Source: Hymenobacter roseosalivarius DSM 11622
GTDB lineage: Bacteria > Bacteroidota > Bacteroidia > Cytophagales > Hymenobacteraceae
Direction: 5' to 3'
DNA: 64,000 nucleotides
NCBI RefSeq assembly: GCF_900176135.1
Contig: NZ_FWWW01000066.1
Coordinates: forward strand, 1-64,000
Shown: one piece after another, positions 8,775 through 17,204 of the stretch
How the letters are laid out: each line of letters opens with the position of its first letter
Numbering within the stretch: the first letter of the stretch is position 1
The notes under the pieces: model-generated
What the model saw: only the letters and a program-made list of their open reading frames with translations
Told to the model about the DNA's origin: nothing
The model's database searches: none
Program-made: the position numbers and the translations under genes

Positions 8775-11057
8775 TTACCGGCTTAATTCTTGAAAATACC
8801 GCTGCGCCAACGGATTAGCGCCGGGCGGGCGCACGGGCGCGGCGGGCGGCGCGGGCAGCAACCCAGTAAGAGCCCGCTCCACGGAGGGCATAAGCTCGGG
8901 GCGTAGCGGCCGGCCGGCGCGCACGTCGGCTACCAGTCCGCGCAGGTCGCGCAGAGCCGCGAGATAGGCGCCGGGCCGCTGCAAAGCTGCCTGGGAGATG
9001 GCCTGTCCGGCCCGCTCCAGTACCAGTGCATCGTTGGGCTTCACGGCCTGACCCCGCCGGGCGGCACCCAGCCAGCGCAGCGCGTCGCGCACGGCGGGCT
9101 GCGCTGGCTGGGGGGCAATTTTCTGCTCCCGGCGCGGCGCGGCGGCGTTGCCCATCTCGCCGGTGAGGCGGAGGGTGGCTTCGGGCAGCACGGGCGGCGT
9201 AAAGCCTGATTTTTTGACGTAGGCGCGGGTTTGCTGCTGCACCTGCTTGAGCAGGCGCAGGGCGCGGTACTCGTAGGGCAGCGCCTCCTTCAGCCGACTG
9301 GTGCGCAGGCGCAGCTCGGCTTCCCACATTTGGGCTAATACGCCGCGCAGCTTGGCTTTCACGGCGGGCTCCAGAAAGTCGGCCGTTTCACTGTCGTCGT
9401 GCAGGTGCATGTAGGGCTCCATGAGCGCGGCCGTGGCGGCCTGGCCGGGGACGTCGGTGGCGGCAGGAAACTTGTCGCCGCTGTGGTCGTGGCCATCGTC
9501 GGCTGAGTGTACTTCCTCTTCTTTGCTTTCCTCCTGCTCGGCGGTAGCGGGGTTGTCTTCCACTTTTTTCTCGACGGGTGGACGGGTGGCGGTTTCGCCG
9601 ATGCCCTGCTCAAACTCTTCGCCCAAAAATTTCCCGTAGCGCATACGCAGGATTTTCTGGTCGAAGCCCAGGTTGTTGCCACGCTCCGCAACCGTAGTGG
9701 CCGTCAGGCGAGACTGCTCCGCGATAAGCTTTTCGGTGTCAATAATAATCTGGCGCTGACTGCGGAAGTAGGCCGGCACCACGTTCACGCCCAATGACAA
9801 ATCGGAAGTGCCATCTACCAAGGCCGTGTCTTCCCACTGCACCAGATAAGTATCGGAGCGGGTGCTGCCGCGGGCGTTATCCCAGGCCTGCACGTAGAAA
9901 TACACCTCGTCGCCGTAGGTGAGGCCGAGCTTGGGTAAGCTGAGCAGATGCGTAGCCGTGGCCTGCGTGGGCTGGCCCCGCAGTGGCCCGCTGAGGTCGG
10001 TGACGACCTCCGTAAATTTCACGGCCTCGCCCTGCCCTTGCGCCACCGTAGCTACCAGGCGGGCGCGGCTCAGGCCGTAGTCATCACGCAGGGCGATGCG
10101 CACCGCTAGTTGCGGCTTATCGCCAAACTCGATGAGGGTATACGGCTTCGGATTCTGAATCTGAAGTACGGGTGCCTGGTCAGGCTGCACCTCAATGGCG
10201 TAGTCATCGGACGGTTTGCCCGCGAACCGCACCCGGTACAGCACGGAAGCCGTCAGCGTCTGCTCCGCCACGAAGGTATTTGCCTGCCCCGCCACGGCCC
10301 GAAAAACGACTCGCCGCTGGCCCAATTCCAACTGGGGCGGGGCATCGGTGGCCCGATTCACCCGCACCGTCCAGCGCACCTTCGACCCGCTGGGGCAACG
10401 AAAGGAAGCCATAGCGGCGGTAGTGGCCGGCTGCCGCGTATAGGCGGGCGGCGTCACGTTAATACGGGTGTCGATAACGCGCGGCGCGGCCTGGGCTGCC
10501 GGGTTGATTTTTTCTTCGGGAAAGTTCAGGGCTACGGCCGGGGCTGTGGTAGCAACGGTGGTTTGTGCCGTTGGCCTCAGCCACCAGGCCGCCCCGGCCA
10601 GGAGCAGCAGCAAGCCCGCCCACCCTAGTGCCGGCCGGTGATTGACCGGCAGCAATGTTTTCTTCGTGTCTCGCAGCTCTTGCAGACGTCTGCTTACCCG
10701 TTGCTGCTGAATGCTTTCCAGCAGATTAAAGGCAGATGGTTCGCGCAGCAACAGGCCCGTGCTGTCTTCCAGTTCTGGGAATTGCCGGTCGAGGCGTTGA
10801 GTAACCGGCACCAGACTGGACTGCCAGTAGCGGCGCAATCGCAGGATGACAAAAGCCACCAGAAGCACCCCCGCCCCGCCTGCTGCCCAACCAGGTAAAG
10901 GCCAGGAACGAGCTACTATCGCTAGCAAAATGCCCCCCGCCACTACGGGCAGCAGCAGGGCCCCCGTGCGGCGCAAAGCGTAGCCGCGCCACTCCGCCCG
11001 GAGGGCGGGCGAGGCCGCCACAAAAGGTGCTTCGGCAGCTTGGGTGGTAGGTGTCAT
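8775..11057 (-). CDS. DUF4175 family membrane protein
   Basis: A 760-residue protein. Two close membrane helices lie near residues 30-50 and 57-73, a third near 145-162. A long region with beta-sandwich character follows (IDTRINVTPPAYT, then LRDDYGLSRARLV near 330), and a helical, charged C-terminal part contains an acidic/His stretch around 520-545 (EEESKEEEVHSADDGHDH), which could bind metal. These fit the DUF4175 family seen in MoxR/BatA clusters. Its ATG overlaps the stop of the BatA-like gene by 4 bp (ATGA), which indicates translational coupling. Function is unknown; in this context it is likely a structural membrane partner of the MoxR-VWA system. Confidence 0.85.
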   Translation of the reverse strand: MTPTTQAAEAPFVAASPALRAEWRGYALRRTGALLLPVVAGGILLAIVARSWPLPGWAAGGAGVLLVAFVILRLRRYWQSSLVPVTQRLDRQFPELEDSTGLLLREPSAFNLLESIQQQRVSRRLQELRDTKKTLLPVNHRPALGWAGLLLLLAGAAWWLRPTAQTTVATTAPAVALNFPEEKINPAAQAAPRVIDTRINVTPPAYTRQPATTAAMASFRCPSGSKVRWTVRVNRATDAPPQLELGQRRVVFRAVAGQANTFVAEQTLTASVLYRVRFAGKPSDDYAIEVQPDQAPVLQIQNPKPYTLIEFGDKPQLAVRIALRDDYGLSRARLVATVAQGQGEAVKFTEVVTDLSGPLRGQPTQATATHLLSLPKLGLTYGDEVYFYVQAWDNARGSTRSDTYLVQWEDTALVDGTSDLSLGVNVVPAYFRSQRQIIIDTEKLIAEQSRLTATTVAERGNNLGFDQKILRMRYGKFLGEEFEQGIGETATRPPVEKKVEDNPATAEQEESKEEEVHSADDGHDHSGDKFPAATDVPGQAATAALMEPYMHLHDDSETADFLEPAVKAKLRGVLAQMWEAELRLRTSRLKEALPYEYRALRLLKQVQQQTRAYVKKSGFTPPVLPEATLRLTGEMGNAAAPRREQKIAPQPAQPAVRDALRWLGAARRGQAVKPNDALVLERAGQAISQAALQRPGAYLAALRDLRGLVADVRAGRPLRPELMPSVERALTGLLPAPPAAPVRPPGANPLAQRYFQELSR

Positions 11058-12631
11058 GCAGTGGAAACTGAAGAAGAAATTGGGCGACGCTGCGCCAGCA
11101 GGCGCTCTACGGCAAATAGCAAACCCGCCAGCAGCACCGCCCAGGGCCGTAGGTTGGTGAAAGTATCAGCCGCCGGTTTAGCCGCCGGCTGGGGGGCATT
11201 TTGCGCTGCTGCCAGGCGAGGCTGAATTGCCGCCTGAATCTGAGCCGGGGCAGCTATTCGATAGTCATTACGAGCCAAGGATAGGGATGGGGTGGCGGGC
11301 TGTACTAAGTCCAGGAGCAAAGCAGGCAGCTCCGGGCTGTCCGGCAGGCCACTCCAGGCGGGGTTCAGACGCGTGTGCAGCTTGTAAACCTGTCCCCGCC
11401 CCTCGGCCCGCCGCGACAACACGGCCTGCCCCGTGCCATCGGCCCAGACAGTGGCGCTGGGGGGCAAAGTTGTAGCCTTGGCCCGCCGCAAAAGAGGAAT
11501 AAGTGCTTCCGCGCCAGGCGGGCCAAATGATGCCGTAGTAGCTACGCCCGGTGCTGGTGCCTGTTGCCACCAGATTAGTCCCTGCCTCACCCGCGCTTTC
11601 CACGCGGCCGGCATCGGCGCATCGCTCAGCCAGAATACCCACGCCAGCGAATCGGTGGACGTAGGGGCAACGGCCGAAACCGTAATGACCGGGGGCACCA
11701 GCAGGCCGCTGCCCGCCGCCCGCAGCGCCGCCCCCAAATAGCGCGCATCTTCGGCTTGATCAGGTGCATAATACACCCACAAGCGCGGTGCGGCCCGTTG
11801 CACGGGCGTACCCGCCGAGTCAGCCGCCAGCCGCACCACGACCTGACCCGTCGGGCTGGTTTCATAGCGCAATCCAGATAAGTCTGGTACCGTCAGGGCA
11901 CCATCGGCAGCAGGACGAGCCACCGACGTGGCCCGAAACGTTGTTTTCTCCTCGTCACTGCGCCCAATTAGTAGTCGCAGCTTATCCGAGCCGCTGAAAG
12001 CTGCTGCCTGCACCCAGGCACCCGAATCAGCAGTAGGGATGAGCTGCCAGGTGAGGTTGGGGGGTAAATTTGGGCGAGTGCCCTGCAAATCAGCTAGTCG
12101 GGCGGATGTGAGCAAATGCACGGGCCGCTCCGCAAAGCGACGGGCCGCTTGCTCGGCCCGCGCCCACAAAAAGGCCGTTTCAGTAGTACCCAGGCTATCA
12201 GTACTAGCGGGGGGAGCGAGTAATGCCGTCCACTCTTCCGCTGAAATTAACAGAAAACCCCGTTCTAAACGGCTCACTTCGTAGCCCTTGCGCCGTAGCG
12301 AATCAACCAGCGGGCGCACCGAGGGAATGTTCATTGAGGTCAGCAGCTCCGGGCTTACCAGCACCTGCCCACGGGCGGGCGGCGCGGGGCGCTGCCAGGC
12401 TGGCCCGGCCAAAGCCACGGCCAGTATTGCCACCACGGCCGCCCGCAGCAGCAGCAGCAATAGCTGCTCCAGCTTCAGGCTACGCAGCCGTCGGTTGGCC
12501 GAGGCCGCCAGCCACCGCACGCTGCCCACCCGCACCGTACGGCCCGGCCGCCGGTTCCAGAGGTGGATGGCCAGGGGCACCAATAGCCCCAGCAAAGCCA
12601 GCAACGCGGATGGAGTGAGAAGAGTGAGCAA
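11054..12631 (-). CDS. BatA-like protein with N-terminal double membrane helix
   Basis: A 525-residue protein whose first 85 residues match the BatA N-terminal domain: helix at 8-24, a basic loop with HLWNRRPG, the sequence SVRWL, and a second helix near 60-78 ending in LAGPAW. The central part is extracytoplasmic and VWA/GATase-like in pattern, but no complete MIDAS motif is visible. A last membrane helix lies near 497-512. The start is TTG at 12631: an in-frame TAA lies five codons upstream and no ATG occurs near the N-terminus. The TTG gives the expected family N-terminus. The 143-bp gap upstream carries a lone AAAAAAGCCCCCCAG word. Confidence 0.87.
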   Translation of the reverse strand: MLTLLTPSALLALLGLLVPLAIHLWNRRPGRTVRVGSVRWLAASANRRLRSLKLEQLLLLLLRAAVVAILAVALAGPAWQRPAPPARGQVLVSPELLTSMNIPSVRPLVDSLRRKGYEVSRLERGFLLISAEEWTALLAPPASTDSLGTTETAFLWARAEQAARRFAERPVHLLTSARLADLQGTRPNLPPNLTWQLIPTADSGAWVQAAAFSGSDKLRLLIGRSDEEKTTFRATSVARPAADGALTVPDLSGLRYETSPTGQVVVRLAADSAGTPVQRAAPRLWVYYAPDQAEDARYLGAALRAAGSGLLVPPVITVSAVAPTSTDSLAWVFWLSDAPMPAAWKARVRQGLIWWQQAPAPGVATTASFGPPGAEALIPLLRRAKATTLPPSATVWADGTGQAVLSRRAEGRGQVYKLHTRLNPAWSGLPDSPELPALLLDLVQPATPSLSLARNDYRIAAPAQIQAAIQPRLAAAQNAPQPAAKPAADTFTNLRPWAVLLAGLLFAVERLLAQRRPISSSVSTA

Positions 12632-12774
12632 GAGAGGAATAAATTAAGAGTTTATTGAAAATAGGCAGTCATGCAGGGGCGGAGCCGAGGTATGACGTTC
12701 TAGTGGGTTTGTATTTGGAAAAAAGATAGTATCATTCAAAAACAGAAATTCAATTAAAAAAGCCCCCCAGCCGC

Positions 12775-13650
12775 TCATAGCTGCGTCTCGCGGCGGCGCA
12801 GAAACTCGCGCAATGCCTGGTCCAATGGGTCGGCGGTGCTGAGCTGGTGATAGTCGAAGCCGTGGCGGCGGGCCGATTGGGCCGTAGCGCGCAGCCATTC
12901 CTGGTGGTTCTGCTGATATGCCGCCCGCTGCTGATCGGCGTCGAGCTGGAGAATCTGGCCGGTTTCGAGGTCTTCAAACGTGATGGAGCCCCGGTAGGAA
13001 AACGTCACTTCATTTTGGGCCACCAGATGCAGCACCAGCACCTCACCGGCTACGGCCTGCAAACGGGTGAGCAGGCGTTCCATCTCCGCTTCCTCTTCAT
13101 ATAAATCACTCACGAAAACCGTCAGGGCACGCTGGCGGCGGGCGGTGAGTGGAGCCAGGATGGCCGACGTCGGAAAAAGCCCCCCGGCCTCCGTTTTTTC
13201 CAGCAGGTTGTACAGGCGCGGCAGCTGGCGCGACTCGGCTCTGGGGGGCAAATGCTGCACTCCCTCGGGCCGCAGGATGCTCAGTGCCACGGCATCGCCC
13301 TGATTGGTAGCCAAATATGCCATGCTGGCCAGCACCAGACGGGCGTAGTCCAGCTTGGTCAGGCCGTTGTCGTCGCGGTGGTTCATGCTGGCGCTGGCAT
13401 CGAGCAGCAGATGCACCAGCAGACTCGTTTCCACCTCCGACTCGCGGATGTAGTAGCGGTCGGAGCGGGCGGCCAGACGCCAGTCGAGGCGGCGCAGGTC
13501 GTCGCCGGGCTGGTAGGGCCGGTACTGGCTGAACTCCAGGCCCGTGCCCCGCCGCCGGCTCCGGTGCTGACCGGCTAGAAAGCCTTCCGCCGCCTGTTTG
13601 GCGGCCAGCGGCAGGTTGCGCAGGGCGTGTAGGGTTTCGGGAGCGAGCAT
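12775..13650 (-). CDS. DUF58 (VWA-like) protein of the MoxR cluster
   Basis: A 291-residue DUF58 protein. The signature GTGLEFSQYRPYQPGDDLRR is at residues 35-54, followed by the MIDAS-like metal site D84-A-S-A-S88 (LLLDASASM) and a second VWA element near 175-180 (VFVSDLYEEE). DUF58 proteins are usual partners of MoxR ATPases and are thought to bring substrates or metal-dependent contacts to the complex. It follows the MoxR gene by 68 bp, with a 16-bp-stem hairpin in that gap, and precedes the BatA-like gene. Confidence 0.93.
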   Translation of the reverse strand: MLAPETLHALRNLPLAAKQAAEGFLAGQHRSRRRGTGLEFSQYRPYQPGDDLRRLDWRLAARSDRYYIRESEVETSLLVHLLLDASASMNHRDDNGLTKLDYARLVLASMAYLATNQGDAVALSILRPEGVQHLPPRAESRQLPRLYNLLEKTEAGGLFPTSAILAPLTARRQRALTVFVSDLYEEEAEMERLLTRLQAVAGEVLVLHLVAQNEVTFSYRGSITFEDLETGQILQLDADQQRAAYQQNHQEWLRATAQSARRHGFDYHQLSTADPLDQALREFLRRRETQL

Positions 13651-13670
13651 TTCCTAGAAGTGAGAAGTGA

Positions 13671-13712
13671 GAGAACGTATCATGCTGAGGAATCGAAGCA
13701 TGATACGTTCTC
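13671..13712. repeat. Perfect inverted repeat between MoxR and DUF58 genes
   Basis: 16-bp perfect arms (13671-13686, GAGAACGTATCATGCT, and 13697-13712) with a 10-nt loop. There is no T tract, so it is not a standard terminator. The words CATGCTGAGG and GAAGCATGA relate it to the interspersed repeat family at 26.6 and 29.5 kb. Within the operon mRNA it would form a hairpin 6 bp after the MoxR stop. Confidence 0.85.
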
Positions 13713-13718
13713 TAAAAT

Positions 13719-14696
13719 CTAAACAGCTACCGCTTTCAGCAGCTCCGCCACGGCGTCATCGGCCGTAATATTTTCGGCTTCGGCATTGAAATTCAGCAGC
13801 ACCCGATGCCGCAGTACCGGCGGGGCCAGCGTCCGCAAGTCATCCAGCGTCACCGCGAAGCGGCCTTGCAGCAACGCCCGTGCTTTGGCGCACAGAATTA
13901 GCGCCTGCCCGGCCCGCGGCCCCGCACCCCAGCGCCCGTAGTCCTGAATAAACTTAACCTGCGTAGTGGCCGGCCGCGTAGCGCGCACCAGGCGGTTCAC
14001 GAAATCCAGCAGCTCGGGGCTGAGGCTGACCTGGCGTACGAGCTGCTGCAACTGACGAATATCGGCGCTGCCCAGCACGGGCTTTACCTCGGCGCGGACC
14101 GTGCCCGTAGTGCCACTGAGTACCGCCAGCTCTTCCTGCTCCGATGGGTAGCCGATGCGTACGTAGAGCAGAAACCGGTCGAGCTGGGCTTCGGGCAACG
14201 GGTAGGTGCCGGCCTGCTCAATGGGGTTTTGGGTGGCCAGCAGAAAGAAAGGCTTCGGCAAAGCGTGCTCCTGACCGGCGTAGGTTACGTGGCCTTCCTG
14301 CATGGCTTCGAGCAGGGCCGCCTGCGTTTTGGGCGGCGTCCGGTTGATTTCGTCGGCTAAGACCAGGCTAGCGAAAATAGGCCCCTCATTAAACTTGAAC
14401 GAGCGGTGGCCCGTGCCGTGGTCTTCCTCCAGTACTTCAGTGCCCAGAATATCGGTGGGCATGAGGTCGGGCGTGAACTGAATGCGCCGAAACGACATAT
14501 CGGTGGCCGCAGCCAGGGTGCGCACGAGCAAGGTTTTGGCCAGGCCCGGCACGCCTTCCAGCAGGGCGTGGCCGCCGGCCAGCAGCGCTACGAGCACCTC
14601 ATCGAGCACCTCACTTTGGCCGACGATTACTTTGGCAATTTCTTCTTTGAGCGGGGGAAGTTTGGCCAGCAGGCGATGTACTTCTTGTTCGGTCAT
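13719..14696 (-). CDS. MoxR family AAA+ ATPase
   Basis: A 325-residue AAA+ protein of the MoxR family. Walker A is at residues 48-55 (GVPGLAKT), Walker B near 111-118 (LVLADEIN), and sensor 1 falls in FFLLATQNPIEQAGTYPLPEAQ near 150-172. The C-terminal lid domain completes the fold. MoxR ATPases act as chaperones that remodel or activate VWA-containing partners; here those are the DUF58 and BatA-like proteins immediately downstream. Start is ATG at 14696. It lies 145 bp after the DUF4159 gene. Confidence 0.95.
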   Translation of the reverse strand: MTEQEVHRLLAKLPPLKEEIAKVIVGQSEVLDEVLVALLAGGHALLEGVPGLAKTLLVRTLAAATDMSFRRIQFTPDLMPTDILGTEVLEEDHGTGHRSFKFNEGPIFASLVLADEINRTPPKTQAALLEAMQEGHVTYAGQEHALPKPFFLLATQNPIEQAGTYPLPEAQLDRFLLYVRIGYPSEQEELAVLSGTTGTVRAEVKPVLGSADIRQLQQLVRQVSLSPELLDFVNRLVRATRPATTQVKFIQDYGRWGAGPRAGQALILCAKARALLQGRFAVTLDDLRTLAPPVLRHRVLLNFNAEAENITADDAVAELLKAVAV

Positions 14697-14841
14697 GCAG
14701 GGGGCTTTTTCGGGCGTCAGTTCGTTCAGGCGTCGGTTCCCGCAGAGTTTCGCGGAGGGAAGGCGCAGAGGTTGGCTTGCGCCCTCCTTCGGGTCGCAGT
14801 GTTCTTTTAGATTCTTATCAATTCTTCATTCCTCATTAAGG

Positions 14842-15465
14842 CTACGCTGTCAAAGCATACATCAGGATGTTGACGCCGAACTTGGTGTTGTCTTCGGCTA
14901 GCCAGCGCTTGTTGCGGTAGTCGTAGTCCCACTCGCAGCCGTAGTCTTTGTTGGAGTACAAAACCCCAATACGGCCGTTGATTTCCACGGCTTTCAGGTA
15001 GTCGTGAATCAAATCGTCGCCCCAGCCATTCAGCTCGAAACCGGTGGGCGGGGGGCCGTCTTTGAAGGTGAAGAACGATTTGTAGAGGGGGTGCGTTTTA
15101 GGGATCTTCCTGAGCGCGCCGGTTCCGAAACACTGGCGCATCTGCTCCTCAAAGGAGCGGGCAAAGAGGCCGTCGATGTCGTGGTTGCAGTCGTCAACGA
15201 ATACGAAGCCGCCGTTGCGCACATATTGGGTAAAATTCTGCTTTTCGGCCGCCGAAAATTGTACCAGGCGGTGGCCCGAGAGGTAACAAAACGGGTAGCT
15301 GAACAGCTCCGGGCTGTCGAGGGCCACCACTTTCTCCTTCTGATTCACGGGCACCGTCGTGTACTGAATCAGCGAGTGCAGCAGGTTGGTGGGCATTCGC
15401 TCATCCACGGAATCCCAGTCGCCGGAACGGTATTGGAGGCGGACGAAGGTAAAAGGAGCGGGCAT
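14842..15465 (-). CDS. DUF4159 domain protein, first gene of the MoxR cluster
   Basis: A 207-residue protein of the DUF4159 family: starts MPAPFTFVRLQYRSGDWD, then YPFCYLSGHRLVQFS near 85, and GGFVFVDDCNH near 110, and ends with NTKFGVNILMYALTA. The family has a GATase/Rossmann-like fold and is typically found with MoxR and BatA genes. I choose ATG at 15465 because the upstream reading frame (to 15588) is rich in Gly/Pro and not conserved in character; the CTGGGGGGC word at 15516 then lies outside the gene. Unlike many DUF4159 proteins it has no signal peptide with this start, so a cytosolic role is likely. Confidence 0.88.
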   Translation of the reverse strand: MPAPFTFVRLQYRSGDWDSVDERMPTNLLHSLIQYTTVPVNQKEKVVALDSPELFSYPFCYLSGHRLVQFSAAEKQNFTQYVRNGGFVFVDDCNHDIDGLFARSFEEQMRQCFGTGALRKIPKTHPLYKSFFTFKDGPPPTGFELNGWGDDLIHDYLKAVEINGRIGVLYSNKDYGCEWDYDYRNKRWLAEDNTKFGVNILMYALTA

Positions 15466-15709
15466 AGCAGCGAGTAAGCAACGAAAAAGAGACGGCGCGG
15501 GGCCAACAAAGTTGCCTGGGGGGCAAATTCCAGCCGGAAAATACGGGCTTCCGCCCAAACGCACGGCCGCTCTCCCACCAGGGCTCACCAGCCCTCTTCC
15601 CGCTTTGGCCCAATTAATGCAAACTATTCATCTATAAATAATACACAGCCCTTGGCAATACTCTATTCTCCCCTACGTATTACTTACTCAATCTAACCCG
15701 CAGCCTACT

Positions 15710-16354
15710 ATGAAACGTACTGTCCTATTGCTCTTTAGCTTGTTTTCCCTGGCCCTAAGCGCCCAGGCCCAATTTGGTGTGAAAGGTGGTATCAACCAGG
15801 CCGTGCTCAGCGGCAACGTCGGCGATGGTGCCGAATACCAGACCTCGTATCACGCCGGTATTTTTTATCAGGCCAAACTCCTCGGCCCGATTTCCCTGCA
15901 GCCCGAGCTGCTCTATTCTATGCAGGGTGCCCAGGCCCGCAGCCTCGTCCGCGACCAGTCGCTGGAGGAGTTCGACACCAAGCTGCACTACCTCACCCTG
16001 CCCGTGCTGGCGAAAGTGACCATCGGGCCCCTATTCGTAGAGGCCGGCCCGCAGTTCAGCTACCTGGTGTCGTCGCAGGATGAAGGCCGTACCCAGGTAA
16101 ATATGACCAGCTCCGGCCCCCAGGAATACTTCGACTTCAACCGCAGCAACAGCGGCGACTACAAAAAAGGCGACCTGGGCGTAGCCCTCGGAGCCGGTAT
16201 CAAGCTGCCATTGGGTTTGGCCGTGGGCGGCCGCTTCACCACCAGCCTCAACAACATCGGCGACTACCGCAACATCAGCGGCGTAAACGACCCGGAACTA
16301 AAGAACCGCGTGTTTCAGGCGTATGTAAGCTTTCAACTGGGGCGAGATAACTAA
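15710..16354 (+). CDS. Porin-family outer membrane beta-barrel protein
   Basis: A 214-residue protein with a signal peptide cleaved after ALSAQA (near residue 21) followed by QFGVKGGIN, the usual beginning of Bacteroidota outer membrane beta-barrel proteins (PF13568-like). Alternating hydrophobic strands with Tyr/Phe continue through the end, and the C-terminal strand finishes with VFQAYVSFQLG. Eight strands are plausible from the length. A strong terminator follows 20 bp after the stop, and the upstream gene is divergent, so it is monocistronic. Its ligand or role cannot be told from the sequence. Confidence 0.9.
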   Translation: MKRTVLLLFSLFSLALSAQAQFGVKGGINQAVLSGNVGDGAEYQTSYHAGIFYQAKLLGPISLQPELLYSMQGAQARSLVRDQSLEEFDTKLHYLTLPVLAKVTIGPLFVEAGPQFSYLVSSQDEGRTQVNMTSSGPQEYFDFNRSNSGDYKKGDLGVALGAGIKLPLGLAVGGRFTTSLNNIGDYRNISGVNDPELKNRVFQAYVSFQLGRDN

Positions 16355-16374
16355 TATGCTTTTCAGTTAAGTCA

Positions 16375-16416
16375 ACAAAAAAGCCCCCCCAGAGCAACTC
16401 TGGGGGGCTTTTTTGT
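16375..16416. terminator. Bidirectional intrinsic terminator with GCCCCCC/GGGGGGC arms
   Basis: Stem from ACAAAAAAGCCCCCC to GGGGGGCTTTTTTGT with inner CAGAG/CTCTG pairing and one unpaired C. A tracts and T tracts flank both sides, so it can serve both the plus-strand barrel gene ending at 16354 and the minus-strand gene ending at 16433. Confidence 0.9.
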
Positions 16417-16432
16417 GAGAAAAACCAGTCGT

Positions 16433-17095
16433 TTACTTCGATGCTTTAGCCGCCAGCAGCAAATTATATTGCGCAATAATGGCGCGCATGTCGCGGTACT
16501 GGTAGTCAGACAGGTCCTGCTGAATCTTCTGCGCCAACTCGGGGCAATCTTTAAAGTATTCTGTCATTTGCTGGCGGAATATGCTGCGCTTTACTTCTAC
16601 CAATTCGCCGCCTCGGCGCACGTACCAGTGGTTGTTTGTGTACGGAATGGCAGCCATAACCATCACTGCGCCGGCCAGTGGCGCAACAGGGATAGGAATA
16701 GCTTCCGCTTCCGCATAGTTGAACAGCTCTGCCGGCCCTTCCAACAATCTGGTAGCCAGCACCTTTTTGTTCTTTCCCTCAACAATCATAGTCTCAGAGT
16801 AAATACCTTCGACTACCATCGACTGCACCTTATCGACGCCTATCATCTTCATTTTCGGCTTGGATCGGATGTCGGGCGACTTATCGTAGAAGCTCAGAAC
16901 CTTGCCGAAACCGTCGGTGCTGACGGGTAGATATAGGCGAATTTTGCGGCCCTCCGGCGTAGTAACTTCGCCCAGGGCAAAGCCTCGATATTCCCTGCCT
17001 GGTTTGGTTGAATTTACATCAAGGGTGTCTTGCTGGGCGAAGCCTACACCAGACAAGCCTAAAACGAGCCCTACAACGAGTAAAAGTTGTTTCAT
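16433..17095 (-). CDS. Secreted protein of unknown function
   Basis: A 220-residue protein with a signal peptide (MKQLLLVVGLVLGLSGVGFA, cut before QQDTLD). The mature part starts with a beta-rich region and ends with a helical segment containing RGGELVEVKRSIFRQQMTEY and CPELAQKIQQ, a pattern I associate with small Bacteroidota-specific periplasmic proteins of unknown role. A short hydrophobic stretch near residue 136-152 could be a buried helix rather than an anchor. It is flanked by terminators on both sides, so it is transcribed alone. Confidence 0.8.
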   Translation of the reverse strand: MKQLLLVVGLVLGLSGVGFAQQDTLDVNSTKPGREYRGFALGEVTTPEGRKIRLYLPVSTDGFGKVLSFYDKSPDIRSKPKMKMIGVDKVQSMVVEGIYSETMIVEGKNKKVLATRLLEGPAELFNYAEAEAIPIPVAPLAGAVMVMAAIPYTNNHWYVRRGGELVEVKRSIFRQQMTEYFKDCPELAQKIQQDLSDYQYRDMRAIIAQYNLLLAAKASK

Positions 17096-17137
17096 ACAGA
17101 GTCAATGCGATTGTTTAAATCCGAAGCCGCACTACGC

Positions 17138-17173
17138 AAAAAATCCGACTGAAAGGTTTCAGGCGGACTTTTT
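17138..17173 (-). terminator. Intrinsic terminator after the PmbA-1 gene
   Basis: Imperfect stem AAAATCCGACTGAAA with TTTCAGGCGGACTTTT (mismatches in the middle) and short loop. It lies about 30 bp past the stop of the minus-strand gene at 17205-18530 and ends the TldD/PmbA cluster. Confidence 0.7.
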
Positions 17174-17204
17174 ACTACAAAAAAGTATGAATTTTTCGCG
17201 TTAA

